Assembly: GCA_003993805.1 (NCBI GenBank)
Contig: RSEF01000003.1
Span: 60,248,637 to 60,312,636, forward strand
Origin: Himantopus leucocephalus
Lineage: Eukaryota > Chordata > Aves > Charadriiformes > Recurvirostridae
DNA: 64,000 nt
Direction of reading: 5' to 3'
The notes under the pieces were generated by a model that had not been told where the DNA came from, did no database searches, and saw only the letters and a list, made by a program, of their open reading frames with translations. Below, piece after piece: positions 32,761-45,600 of this stretch. The translations under genes were made by a program, and so were the position numbers. The first letter of the stretch is position 1. Every line of letters begins with the position of its first letter.

Positions 32761-35700
32761 TAATATTGTTGGGAACTGCGTATGGACATGGACTTTAAAC
32801 ATGAAACAAGTCCTTTGCTAAGCTGGGAGCAGTCAACAGGAGCTGTCCTGCTTCAAACCTCAGACCCCAAATTAAGCTAAAACGCTTCTGAGCCCAGCAC
32901 GGGAGGCTAACTCCAGTCTTGAGAAACAAGACGTTGTGTCACACAGTGACTTTATTACAGGTTGTGCCAAAATAAAAATCCTGCATAACTGCTAGTTTGA
33001 CAATAACATCTTGGCAGGTATAAATAGGAAGACCTTGAAACTTTGGGCTTTTTTGTACTTTTTAAAATTGTTTTTTTCTGCAGGGTGACAAATACATTTC
33101 CTGAAAGGGTCCATTTCTCTCTACAGCATGATGGAGCTGATCAAAGGAAAGGAAGTGCTTCCGAGCAGTGAGTCTGTCTGGCTTTGAAGGAGTGACATAA
33201 AAGAAGCGCGAGAGCCCTTGTATTCTTCATGCTTTAAAATATGGCAGGACATACAGAAATGCAGCCCCTCATAGGACAGGCAAGAGTCTGTGCTAGGAGA
33301 AGGATGAGGGAGCCATCTAAGCAGTAATTTCCATTTCATCCCTTTCATTCCTGTGAGGAAGAGCCCCTTCGCGAGGCACTGCAGTTCCTACCGATGGGGA
33401 AAAGGGCCCCAGGCAGGTTTGTCACTTTGCCTTGGGAGATCTTGACCGCACTGCCTCCTTCCAGTCACTCACCCGGACAACTTGGTACTTGGCATGTGCT
33501 TAACTTAGTCTTCATCTGAGTCAAGGTTATGCCTCTGCATCTTTCTCAGTTGCTACAACCCAATGCCCAGCTCCTCACAAGAGGGATAACTGACCATTTG
33601 GCATGGGGCACCACTCACTACTAGTTATCAACTCAGCATTCCCACAATGGCAAGTGTAAAGTACTGAAGCCTGGGAGCAATTACACATGTCTAAGTTCTG
33701 ATCCAGAACGGACATGGAAGAACCTGGTGTCACAAATACTTAGTGGCACCTAGGTCATGGCACTGATGAGAAGCCTTCTCCTTGCTGCCACCCGTGTGTT
33801 GGTACATGCAAATGCTTGTGTTGGCAGTGTGATACAGCTTTGTCAATTACAGCAGTAAGGGATCAGAGAGGATGGTTGGTACTTGTTTACAGTAATGGAA
33901 GTACTTAACAGTACTAACCATGGAATCCCAGGCAGCGCTACCTTAGAGATGTCTTTAAGGATGGAAAAAAAAATGAGGCTGTGATGTTAATATCTCCTGT
34001 TGCGAAACGGCGATATAAAGACAAGAATGCTGTCCAGCTCCTGGGCTCCCTCAGCTGCTTGGTAACTTCTGTGAAACTTTGCATTAGACCTGAACACCTA
34101 GAGCAGAAAAATGGTGAGCCACTGCGTCTCAATCTTCAAAGAAAAATCATCTTTTATCTGAGTCTAAACAGAAGCGGACTGCAGAGTGATTAAATTTAAA
34201 CGTCGTTTGGAGACAGGTATCTTCACGAATGTAGTTGACGTTTTTTCACAAGGTGTCAAGACTGTTTGTGGAGCAATAAAAATGTTACCTGCAAGGTTCA
34301 ACAGATACCCTCACTTTAAAAAAACACCCGAACACCAAACCCAAGGCCACAAAGGATCAGGTTTCCTGAAGACTTCGCTAAGGTTAAAAGGTCTCAAAGT
34401 GGCTTTTGTTTTCAAAGTTGCAGTGATTCAGTCATGGAAATTATCTGAATTCATCACGTGAGATTGCCTCTTTACTTTAATCTGCCTTGAAAAACAACTA
34501 GAAATTAAATGAAGTCATTTCCAAACAGTACTTTGGAAATCACTGCCGCAGCAATAGCAAGTCACAGGTCACAAGATGATGTGCAGCACTAGAAAAAAAG
34601 GAAATCACTCATTTTGGCAATCTTCATATAGTAAACCTTAATATACATACAAATTCTGTTTCTACTAAGATACAGTACAGCTGCATCTTCAGTTAACTTT
34701 GCTTTGTGTTTTTCATTCTTGTGTTTTGAGCAACCAGTAGGTGTCAACATGACAGTTTTGCTTGTTTTTCTCAAGTGTGCATGAAGCCACTCTTCTTTCC
34801 TTGCTCAGCAAAACTTTGGTTAACTTCCATGATGGTGGATGAGGAGAAATTATTGTTTCCATGGTCTTGAATAACAGAAATGCACATAGGCGAAATGGGT
34901 TAGACAAATCGGACCTGAGATTATTTCAGTGCCTCAAGCCAAATGAAGTATTTCTTATTTGAATTACGAGCAATATAATTTCAGGCATTATCACAAAACA
35001 ATGTCAGTGCTGACTAAAAACATCATCTGTTATTCCAGTGCCTGAACTACTATGCTGGCACACGGTCATTCCAAAAGTGTGTTGTGCTTTTTTGAAGACC
35101 ACAAATGTGGACTAGACTGTGATCATCAGCTCCTTCTATTTCTAAGACAGAGTGGAAGGTGACCATTCCAAAAAGAGCTTGAACATAAATCAGTGTGTTT
35201 TCTCAGGTCAGTTATATTTTACTAAGGGTTACTAGAGGGTTACACCATTACCTACACTACAACCCCGAGAATAACAAAGGTCTAAAAGAAAACCTGGCAA
35301 GGAAGATCAAAAAGTCTGGGGCTTTCCAGATCCCAGAGATTATAAATAATATGTTTTAGTTTAAGAATAAGCAAATAGCAAGTAAGAAGAACGCTGTAAT
35401 GAGGCTAGGTTGGTAACACCTCTTTCTGTAATGGAAAGAAATGTGGCAAATTTAGCACTAACTAAACAGTTGAGTCCTCACAGAATGGTGTGGGAGATGC
35501 ACAACTTTACATGGATTCCATTATCTTGGGAGCCTGCCTATGAGCCTGCCATAATAGCAAAACAAATGAGAACAATATCTCAGGTTATAATGACAAAAAT
35601 TGAAATAATCATGAGTTTCTAATTCAAAACATAAATTAACCTCTAAATTGCTGCAACTGCAAAATAGTGAGTAGGTTATTCATCTAAATGTTTCTCCAGA

Positions 35701-37099
35701 TTTTTTTTTTCTATGGTGGAGTAAGAGAGCATAGTGGGTTATATTATCCAACAGCCTTACCCATTTGATAGCTTATGTGTGCCTTTTGATCAAATCTGAA
35801 TCTGTTCGTCTTCCATATCTGTATGTTGTTCTGAAAAACAAATCAATAACTTTAATATCGTGGTCATTTGGGGGAGACTATTACAAGTATCTGATTCTGG
35901 TGGTATCACTCAAAGACTCATATACTACCCAATCTGTATGTGTTGGGGAAACAGGTTGGAGGTCATTTTTATTGATGCAGAAATGGAACTTTTAGCTACA
36001 ACATTGTATGAGGCATGTCCTCTTACCTGCATCAGGTTTTCTTTGGTGTTATGTTTGGGGTATATTATAATTATGTTCACAAAGTTAGTGTAGGATTTTA
36101 ATTACAGGCAAGAAGGATAAATTCATTGCAAGCTAACAAACTTCATTATTTTTTTAGTCTGTCTTTTAATGTGTCTGGATTACTTCATGTATCTGGAGTC
36201 GGTATTGTTGCCTTCCCTCCTCCACAGCAGAGGGAAAACAATTTATCATTAGGATTATGGATGAGACAACTAGCTGGTGAAAAATGACAAAAACCGTGTG
36301 AAGACAGAGTTTTAGCTCAGGTAAATTCCCACAGTTCCCATTAACGTCACCTGTAAGCTGGGACGAAGAGGAAAAGGATAAGGTAGGGTTTTTCTGAAAG
36401 AAGGCACTCAGGCACGGTGAGGTGAGCTAACCACAAGGTGGGATGAAGATGTGGAGGCTGAAGTAGATGCCAGCATCCCACAGGAAAGTGGGGCCAGCTG
36501 AGAAAGGCTTAACTCTAGCGCTCGGATTGCTTTACTTCTGAATAAGAGCAGCCGCATGATGATTTAATGCTCTTAGATTTATGCACTCTAATTCCTCGCA
36601 CTTCGTTAATTTGTCTCATGTTCCTGAACGTCCCAGGGTCTGCCGTGCGTAAACGGCTCATTTTTCTCTACCTTCGTCACAACCGGGTGACAACCATGGT
36701 GGCAGAGTGACAGAGAGGCAGGGCGGTGATGGATGGCAGGGAAGAAACGTGAGGGGAAAAGGACTGGGGAGCGCTGGGTGGGAAGGCGGAGGAGAACTTC
36801 TCCCGCATCCTGCTCCCCAGTCCCAGCTGGGGGGACCAGGGCTCTGGCCAGCAGCAGGGACAAGGGCCCCTGCCAGCCGCGGTCGCACAGGGGTGTGCGC
36901 TATCCGTTAACGAGGTCATAAACCCGAGCAGTCAATAGATGGCACTGCCTGGTTTAGTGTGACATTTTTGTGGGTTTGGGAAGAAAGGCGGGAAGTTGCT
37001 GGAGTTAGCCTCTTAGCCAGGCTCAGCTCTACCTGCTATGATGACTTCATTTAAATAGCTGTTATTAAAAAAAAAAAAACAACCGCACCAGAAAAGCAA
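32761..37099. other. Non-coding sequence
   Basis: No gene or clear repeat is recognised in 4.3 kb. An A/T-rich part with ATTA cores lies at 34480-36170. A GC-rich patch with overlapping frames lies at 36680-36910. Open frames are all under 100 codons apart from one of 121 codons that enters from the right. Confidence 0.6.
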
Positions 37100-37106
37100 A
37101 AAAAAA

Positions 37107-37135
37107 GGGGGGGGACGGGACGGGACGGGACGAGA
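37107..37135 (+). repeat. (GGGAC)4 with G8 lead, potential G-quadruplex
   Basis: An A9 run (37098-37106) passes into G8 and then four GGGAC units (37112-37131) plus a diverged GAGAC. The G3 tracts with 2-base AC loops are a textbook quadruplex-forming pattern. Confidence 0.9.
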
Positions 37136-37139
37136 CTTG

Positions 37140-40099
37140 TTTCCTTCCCACAGCAGTGGAAGTGGGCCAGCCTGCGGGGAGCACAGCGACATCGAAGCGC
37201 AGTGGGTGACGACCTCCCCCTCCTCCGTGCGTAGGTAAAACCCCAACTCCTGAGTTGAAAACAGCTCCTTTCCTCCTGCGAGCTGATCCTCTGAGAAGCG
37301 TGGAGCATCCGGCAGGTACCAAGGGCTGGTGCAGGTTTTGTGACCGCCATTGGGCTGCTGGGCACAGGAGCAGAGCAAGGTGTCTGCTGAACTGGTGGGG
37401 TGACATGCAGGCAGCTAGGGGGGCGCGTGGACTTTTGAGGTGTTAACAGCCCACCTGAGTCAATGTGCCATCCTTGGTCAGTCCCAAAAAGCTTGCTCCT
37501 GGTCTGAATTGACCAAGGATACCAAAAATGGCTACAGCATCTGGAAAGTGACTGAATATTTTTTTTTCTCCGTGAGAACTTTGCAAAATACCAAGTCGAA
37601 AAGGCTGGAGGAGTGGAACAGGTATTTGGGATTGCCACAGAAATTATATATGAAGTCTTCAAATATCTGGCTACTTCCACTATTAGCACAAATAATCAGG
37701 GATTTTTAGCCCGCATTAGCACAGCCCAGTGTGTTATACCCAGTTCACACTGCTGTGAACTTTTCCCCCACCACTCTCTGGCTGCATCTACCCTTGATTA
37801 TGTTTGCTTGGCCATATTGCCCATGGCCAAAGGTATCTTTTTTCAATGGATGCATTCCCTAAACCTCACTTCTCCCATCATTAGTATAGGCAGTCATAGC
37901 TTGATGAGGTAATATTTACTGAATAAAATGTAGGCAAAATTCTTTTGGAAAAAGCAGCCTGTTTAGACGGTGACTGTATATTCATATACCCTGTACGGCA
38001 GGGATCTGCTTCCAGTCCACTGACACTCATTTGTAGATGCCATTAAATGTCAAATATATTAATCCCATTCAATAACTCATTTGTGCCAGGGAGTAAATAC
38101 ATCCAATACTATTAACATTATTTACTTTGCAGCATGTCGGAGATGGCACTCATTTTTTTAGGAGCTGCATGAATACAAAGAAAAAAAGGTGTCGCAGCTT
38201 TACAGGAATGTAACAAAACTTGCAGGTTGGAAGTAGCTTGGAGGCAGCCTCAGAGAAGCCCAAATGTGCTTGAAATCCCAAAGGCACAGCTAGCAGCTAG
38301 GTTTGGCTTCTCCTTCATTAGAAAATGCTGGAGCAGCCCTGGGCCCCACTCCAAATCACAGCGGTAGGCAGGGGGAAGCCAGGAGGGGGTCCCAGCCCTG
38401 GCTGGGGAAAGCCACCTTCGCAGGAGAACGGTTAGCGAGTTGAGTGGGAACAGATTGCATTTGTCATGTTCTGGGATTTGGTTTCCACATGCAGTCTGGT
38501 GGGGTTTTTTAGCAATACTGCGCAATGTCGTTTGTGGCTTTATTCCGTGTACCTCGGAGTGACAGGGATGAAATCAGGTTTCGCCTGCTTCTTGTTGTTG
38601 CAAAATTTAAAGGTGTTTTTTTGCGGTCGGAAGGGTGTACTTATTAACAACTTACAAAGTTCTTATCAGAACTAGCCAAGGAAGGCTGTGAAGCTTTGCC
38701 TCAGTTTTTTCTTATAACAGCCCCTTGTCGCAGACCCTTCGAAAGCAGCAATGAGAGATACGCCCTTGCAGAGAGGGTGAGGATTTTTCTTAAAGTTTTA
38801 TCGTGCTGTTACTCTGACAAACCCTGCTAGACGATGGCAATAACAAGTGTTTCGTACACACTAATCCTCCCAGGGTACAGCTGGCACCATGAGTGTGAGA
38901 TGGTAAGGGCTTTGGCAATGAATTCACTGCAGTTCATTGCAGATGACAGCAATGGGAAAATGAGTGAAGTTACAGCACAAGAGACAGATAAGTAAGGCTG
39001 AACACAAAGGCAGGGATTTTAGTTACAATATTTAAGAACATGTTAGTACAGAGAAAACTGAAAGGTGGTAATGCTGTGGGGTCGGAGTCCTCCTGAAGTT
39101 AGCAGTACTGAGCAGGATGGGAACAGCGGTACTACCAAGGCCTTCCTTACTACTTGGGCTCCAGTGTTGGTGCATACAGTGAGCTGGCAGGAGAAAGGAC
39201 GACTGCATAAAATACTCTCCCCCTTCCTTTAAAGTTGGAGACAGTTCACAACGTAGGCAAACCTGAAACATCGCAAACAAAACAAGGAAAAACAGCATTT
39301 TATCTTCTTTATAGTTAAAAACAAAATGTGAGAAAACCACCTGAACCCCCAAATCTTCAACTGTCCTCAAGCTGTCTCACGTGTCCGAGCCCGCTCAGAG
39401 TTATGCAATGAAGCAGTAGCATGTAGTTCTTTGCTCCGAGCTGAATGATGGCATAATACATTCGACATTAGGTTCATATATGATGATTTGTATACTATCA
39501 GCGTGTACCATGAAGCCAGAAGGAGCATATGTGGATATGCTTGGTATGGCAGGTGAAATGAGGTATAACTTAATGCTGGTGCAAACTGGTTGAATTTTCC
39601 GGAAGCTGCTGGAGCTCGGGCAGTTCATAGCCCAGGAAAGTCTGATCCAAAGCTTTTATGTATCTGCATGACAGTTGCTCTGGATACAGTGTGCCTCTCC
39701 TCGTGTCACCGTGTACCTAGCTGCTTATTTAATTGCCAATATATAAAGTAGTACAAAATGCTGACTAAACTCCCTCACACATTCCAGTCACCACACGTAA
39801 ACTTAGTAGACAAAACTTCACAAGCACATGAATTTTCAATTTGACTTCAAATAATGTATGTGGACTTCAGCTGTGCAGTATTTCCAGGAGATGGCAAAGC
39901 CAGAGTACAGGCATTGAGCAAAAATCTAAACTTGCTCAGAGCGGTAAAAGTCCAGAGGAACTCAGCTAAGGAATTACTTGGGTGCTTACAAGATAATCTG
40001 CCATGGGTATCTAAAAGAATAATGAAACATTTGCATGAGAAATAAGTTAAATTAGAGACTACTGCATATATTTTAGATTTCCACAATCTGCTGGATCTT
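37140..40099. other. Non-coding sequence
   Basis: No gene is recognised. A 212-codon minus-strand frame (37051-37689) runs through the low-complexity GGGAC tract and is therefore probably chance. A small ATTA-rich patch at 38030-38115 (for example CAATACTATTAACATTATTT) could be regulatory. Confidence 0.6.
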
Positions 40100-40660
40100 T
40101 AACTTAAAAGTTTACATCTTTTAGTGGAAAAATTAATTTCTCTTTCACAAGTTCCACTTAGATTTTGTTGCTAATAAACCCAAGGATGTAAATACTATTA
40201 AGTACAAAACAGCCTGCTGCATAATTGTTTCAAAGCAATTACAGATTATATCGAGCCATTCGTTGAGCAGAAACAGTTTTTTCCAAGACACCAGCTCCCT
40301 GTACCTTGAAATTTTATTAGTCTAAGAATTTCATGCACCATATGTTGTAATACGAGACTAGCTGCAATTGAACAAACAACTTTCTGATATATAAGTGAAT
40401 GATAACCTGATTTTAAATGTGTTTATCTAATGAGATAGTAACTGTAATTTACAGCACATATAAAAACTCCCACTGTTACTCCTGGTGTACCTTTTGGCTA
40501 AAAAGGGTGATGCGCTGAGATATGCTAATGAATATCGTCTTGGTTTTTACCAAGTCAGTAATAAAATTTGCATTTGATATTGTGCACAGTAAACTGGGTT
40601 ATTAGCCTTGAAAATGAGTCTCATAAAATTTAAATATAGGCTTAAATCATATTAACTGTC
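40100..40660. promoter_or_regulatory. Candidate conserved non-coding element 5
   Basis: AT-rich, repeat-free sequence with a perfect octamer ATTTGCAT at 40566-40573, an octamer-like ATGCTAAT at 40522-40529 and several ATTA cores (for example GGGTTATTAGCCTTGAAAAT near 40597). No open frame of note. The two POU-type sites 44 bases apart are what set it apart from background. Confidence 0.4.
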
Positions 40661-42399
40661 CTGTAGATTTTCTGAGAGGCTTTAAAGCATTGTGCTCTCG
40701 TTCTATAGAGTTGAGCATGCAGATGTCATTTTGCCTTCAGGGGTGCCCCAAAATACGCACGTATTGGAGCCTGCAGGATGAACAGCAGATCAACCCCTTC
40801 TTCTTTCACACTGGGGGAACTGGATGCAGTTCCAGGGCTGGGAAAACTGCTGTGGGAAGGGGGAAAGGAAAAGGGGACACAGTAGTGTTGCTAAGGTGTT
40901 CCCCTGGGCTCGGGCAAGACAAAGCAGCAGGTTCAGCCCCACATGTCTGGCCTCGCCGATCTGATCAGTGGTGACCATGCGTGGAGGTAAAGGTTTGTGT
41001 GCTGGGGTCGTGTCTGGTGGCAAGGCAGTTCTATTGGTCCAGAGCAACGCTGTTTCAGCTGCATGATCATGGAGGAGACGAGAATTTGACCCTTGGCGTT
41101 TTGAGTGAGTCGGAGGTATTTGAAGGACAGCTGGATCTCCACCATGGACAGAACAACAGTGCCTTCAGAGAAGGAGGCAGTGGAGAGGAAGATGGACAAA
41201 GATGACAGACAACGGCCTGTCTCCACTCTGAGGGAAGCCCTAGTCCCAGCAGCATGCAGAGATGAGCAGCATGTTGAGCTTGGCTCTGCCCAGCACTGGG
41301 TGCTCCTCTGCGCATCAAGGTTAGGGCTTAAACACTGAAACACCGTGCAAACTTCTCTCTATTTTAAAAGGAAGGCCGCACGCATTCAGAATGCTTCCAT
41401 GGTATGTCAGACCTTTTAATTCACTTTATGAGCCCAAATCCACTTTTAGTAAAGGCTGAGGTTTTCAGGGAAAGGAGGACATTTTTTACAAATGTTGTCC
41501 AACAGTAGTGCAATGCTATCTTGTCTTACATAAGGGACTATCTAACCCTTGCGCTATATAAGCAAAGACAGTCGATTTGCCTTTTTTTTTACTCACCATA
41601 ATATCGTAGTGTTTGCTAGGAATCAAGCTCTTATCCCTAACTATCAGAAAAGCTTTACCTTAGGAGGAAGTCTCTGTAGTCATGTGACGAGAGCATTGCA
41701 TAATATCGTTATGGTTGCATCACTGGCTGTATATCCATCAGGAAGAAATTACCACTCTGAAGTGGGACACAGTCAACATATATTCAGTGCCAAAAAATAT
41801 AACAAACCCTGTTTGCTTATTTGTGCATGTTCTTCTACAATTACGACACAAGTGTAACGGGAATAAAATTACAGCCTTGTGACCAAAGGCATTTGTTATG
41901 AAATCCCAACTCTTCTTAGCGATTAGTGTCTGGGCATTGTGCAAAGTACTACGCAAACTACTCCAAAGCGTGGTACTTGGATTGGGCACTAGGCTGTAGC
42001 ATGGAAGTCGATAAATATCTCCAGCAATGAAGTCCAAAGGCTGATTTTGGTACTTCTGCTTTAGTAAAGTGTAACATAATATTTTTATAGGATATTGTCT
42101 TAGACTATATGAATACCTGAAAAGTGGATGTGAACACCCAACAACAACAGTGCTGTGGGAACTAGAGCAGCTGTGTCAGGACTCAGCAATTCCCTACTTG
42201 AGCAGACCCGAGGTCTGTATCGTTTCCTCCACTTTCCGTGGCAGCGACTGGTCCTGGCTGCTGCAGCAGAGAAACCCTGAGGTAAGCAAGGGTAAGTGGC
42301 AGAGGATGTGCTGCCGTCAGTGTAAGGCCCACTCTCACACTGAGAAATCAGAGGTTGCCTTAAGGTCTGAAGTATGAGGCTGAGTATCTCAACCATGCT
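40661..42399. other. Non-coding sequence
   Basis: No gene is recognised. Frames of 74-136 codons at 40690-41343 overlap on both strands and resemble no protein family. Confidence 0.55.
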
Positions 42400-42530
42400 G
42401 TCATTGGCATTGATTATTAATAACTCCAGAAATTCTTTACAGTATTATTATCGCCAACCCTTTTTTAATTTTAATGCAATCAATATTACACTTATGTAAA
42501 CAGAAACACACTTATCTTCCTTCTGCTACT
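42400..42530. promoter_or_regulatory. Small AT-rich candidate regulatory patch
   Basis: Contains GGCATTGATTATTAATAACT near 42406 and TTTTAATTTTAATGCAATCA near 42463, with closely packed homeodomain-like cores. Conservation is inferred only. Confidence 0.25.
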
Positions 42531-42620
42531 CACTGAACAAACACAGTGTTGTAACATGAGGACCCTGTGATGCTTCATCGGGCTAGGCTGACTGCCAAGA
42601 GCCAAGGCCTTGAAAATTGA

Positions 42621-42646
42621 AGAAAAAAGAAAAAAAAAAAAAAAGA
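42621..42646 (+). repeat. A-rich low-complexity tract
   Basis: An AGAAAAAAGA lead passes into about 14 consecutive A and then GAGATG. It is not clearly the tail of any recognisable retroposon. Confidence 0.8.
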
Positions 42647-45600
42647 GATGAGCAAAACATTCTCCCAGCCATGGAAAAGGAAGGATTTCCTGACAGTGCG
42701 GGAAAGTTTCTCATCTAGGTGCTGCGCCCTTAGGCAGTTTGCACAGCACTTCCCGCAGTACTCCGTCTCCGTCTGTTCCAGTGCATTAGGATTTGGCAGG
42801 CGCCCGAGCTGCATTATGTAGTGTTAAAAGAGGCTGACACTTCCTTTGGCTGAGACATCTTTCCCGACTGAGCCTTCCCCGCTTAGCTTAAAGAAGAGGA
42901 AGCACCAGGCTGGTTCCTCTTGTTTGACTGCTAATGACACAGCTCCACGGACCACCTAGCAGGTCCTTCCTGGTATGGCTGGCCGGGCAATTAGATGATT
43001 GCTTTATTACTAGGTTTATCTAAAGCAACTATAACATTTCTAGATAAGGATTCCCCAGGAGAAAAATTAACTACCTCAGATGTTAATCACAGACTTTTCT
43101 CTGGTTTCGCTTGATTTCTGTGCCATTAAGAAATATTTATTTCTGAAAAAGTGAAGAGAGAAAGGACATAACTAAGGCCTCAGACACTGGCTGAATAGTT
43201 TGGACTTCCTTCATCATTAAAAACAGCTGAAAGGAGCCCTTCATCATCATTAAGGACCCCATGGTATGACAACTATGAGCCCTGGTTGAGGGATTGGATC
43301 AGACTGGGATGCCCCACCAGCACAAAAGTGTCAAGAGAGGGAGAAAATCCTAATTGCATCCATGATCCTCCTGTAGGCCTGGGCTGCTCCTTGCTCTTTC
43401 CTAGCGGAGATGGCTTCTCTTTCCATGCAAATGTCACCCAGGGGAGGGTGGATGGGAGGGAGGTGGTTTGGTGGCAGGGAGTAGATTTGACACTCCAGTC
43501 GTACAGAGGTAAAATAGCAACAACATTAGGCCACCTTCAATCTAACGTCTGTTGCAGATATCTCATGCAAGAAAATAAAGGTGCGTTGTTTGGGGTTTTT
43601 TACCTGAGCCAAGATGGTGCTTTAAAGTGGCTTCTGACTGTGCATACTGACTTATGCAAATAGTGACGTAAAGGAGTGAATGAAGAGAGAAAGGAAGACA
43701 GTTTAAAGAAGGATAGTAAGTGACGGTAGAGTGCATGTATTACAAGTAAATTAATTCCTTTAGCTTGCCTCAGTGGTCACTGGTAGCTGGCATTAAAGTG
43801 AAGCAGCTGTGGAAATCATGCACGTAGAAGTTATCATGCAGGTTTTTTTCTTCTCCTTCAGGTTATCCCCATATATCCTCAAAATATGGAGGGTCCTGCT
43901 CATTTTAATCCTCAGTGCTGGAGCGCCTCTGTCTGTACCAGTATATTCTGTCCCCATTGTCACCATGAAGTGTAACAACACCGGTGCTGACAATGGCTTA
44001 TTAGCTGATTTATAGGGGTAAATCAGGGGTAAATTAAGCCCTTCTTTAGAAAGCCTTGAGTTCACAATGCCAAGATATGCTGAGCATAAAAATTCATGTG
44101 GGGAAAAAATAAAGGGCCAGAACAATACTGACACTGTGTGGAGCCAGGTTATATATGCAATCACACAATCTCAGGAGGTCTGTGAAGAAAACACAGTGTG
44201 CAGTATGGTGGAAGGGTACGTAAGCACAGCATCACCTATTGTGTTGGCTCAGAAACATGTAAATATTTCTGTGGAGAAAATAACACCAAAAGTAAAATGT
44301 TATTGTTTGGTGGGAGGGGAGAGAATTTAGTGAGAACTTTTACTAAGCCCAAACTCAAGTTTTCAACTTTGGCTTTACTCTCAAGAAAACAGAGTGTGAA
44401 AAGAGAAGAGTTGAAAGAGAGAAAAAAAAAAGTGTGTTGGTTTTGTTTGGACCTCTACTTTTTGTAAAAAAAATCCTCTTTCACCATTTCTAGAAATTAT
44501 ATTTGTTTTCTGTGTTTATAAATATACTGCATATTTATTAACTGTTTATAAATACACATATAAATGACTTTTTTACATATATGTATATAAAGACACATGT
44601 ATAAAATAAAGCTATTTCTCAGGTCTATGGACACATCTAGAAAGAGCCAGACTTCACCCTGGAGAGCTTTCGATGCAAAAGGCAGAAGAGCATGAGTGGG
44701 AAATTGTATCCTGAGGTTTAGTCAACATGCTGTCACTGTGATATCAACAGTCACAAGGTTTAGAGTGAGGAATCAACATACCAGCCTCACAGAAAGTACT
44801 GCCAGACTAGTTTTTAACCTGTAATTTCATGTCAGGAGCTGAGGATGTCCATGTCTAAGATTGTACTATGCTGGAAAAAATTTCTCAGAAAATTTCAGCC
44901 TGCTAGAGGTAGTGGAAAACCAAAGTTGTATTCATGTTCAAGGATTCTTGGGTTTCCGGCTTTGAAGCTCTGATAACCTTTGAGGCTATGTCCAGGTTGT
45001 AGAGCAGATAGGGGCTGAGGTTGGGGACGTGTTGGAAATTGCTGTGTGTCCCTTGCCTTGTGCTACCCAGCTTTCTTCCCCAGGAAACAGGAGCACAGAA
45101 GGAGTCATTAGAGTGTGCATCAGTTCTTCATCTTCATGTGTAGCTAGAAGGTGGTAGATGCATGTGCCCAGATACAGGACTTGAGAAACACTCTTTTGTC
45201 TGAAATAGCCTGTGCTACCTTTTTGCAGCTAATTTTACACCCTTTCCACGGGAACGAGACTAACAGCCACATAGGCAGAAGTTAGAAGACTTGGAAGATA
45301 AAATCCTCAGACCTACTCAGGAGGCAGAGTAGCTCTGCTCTGCTGGAGCAGGGGGAAGCAGGGGAGCAGGGAAGATCACCTCCTCAGCAGCATGACTCCA
45401 AGTGTCCATGTACACACCAAAGCAAGCTGGGCAGACACACATTCCTCACAACAGCAGTCTGTGCGGCACTGGCAGTATCTTTTTTATAGAATAAAGCTCT
45501 TGCTTCAGCCAAATGCAAACTAGTAGTTTGTACACAATCTGAAGAGGCAACCTTTGTCCCATAGATGAACAGGATATAAAGCTCTAGCATTTGTAAATGT

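Noticed and set aside
37051..37689. 212-codon minus-strand open frame
   Set aside because: It ends by passing through the (GGGAC)n and poly(A) low-complexity tract, so its C-terminus is repeat-derived, and it matches no family that I know.
43809..44015. 68-codon frame with signal-peptide-like hydrophobic stretch after an acceptor-like tract
   Set aside because: There is no donor, no family likeness and no promoter context. Hydrophobic runs are common in AT-rich chance frames.
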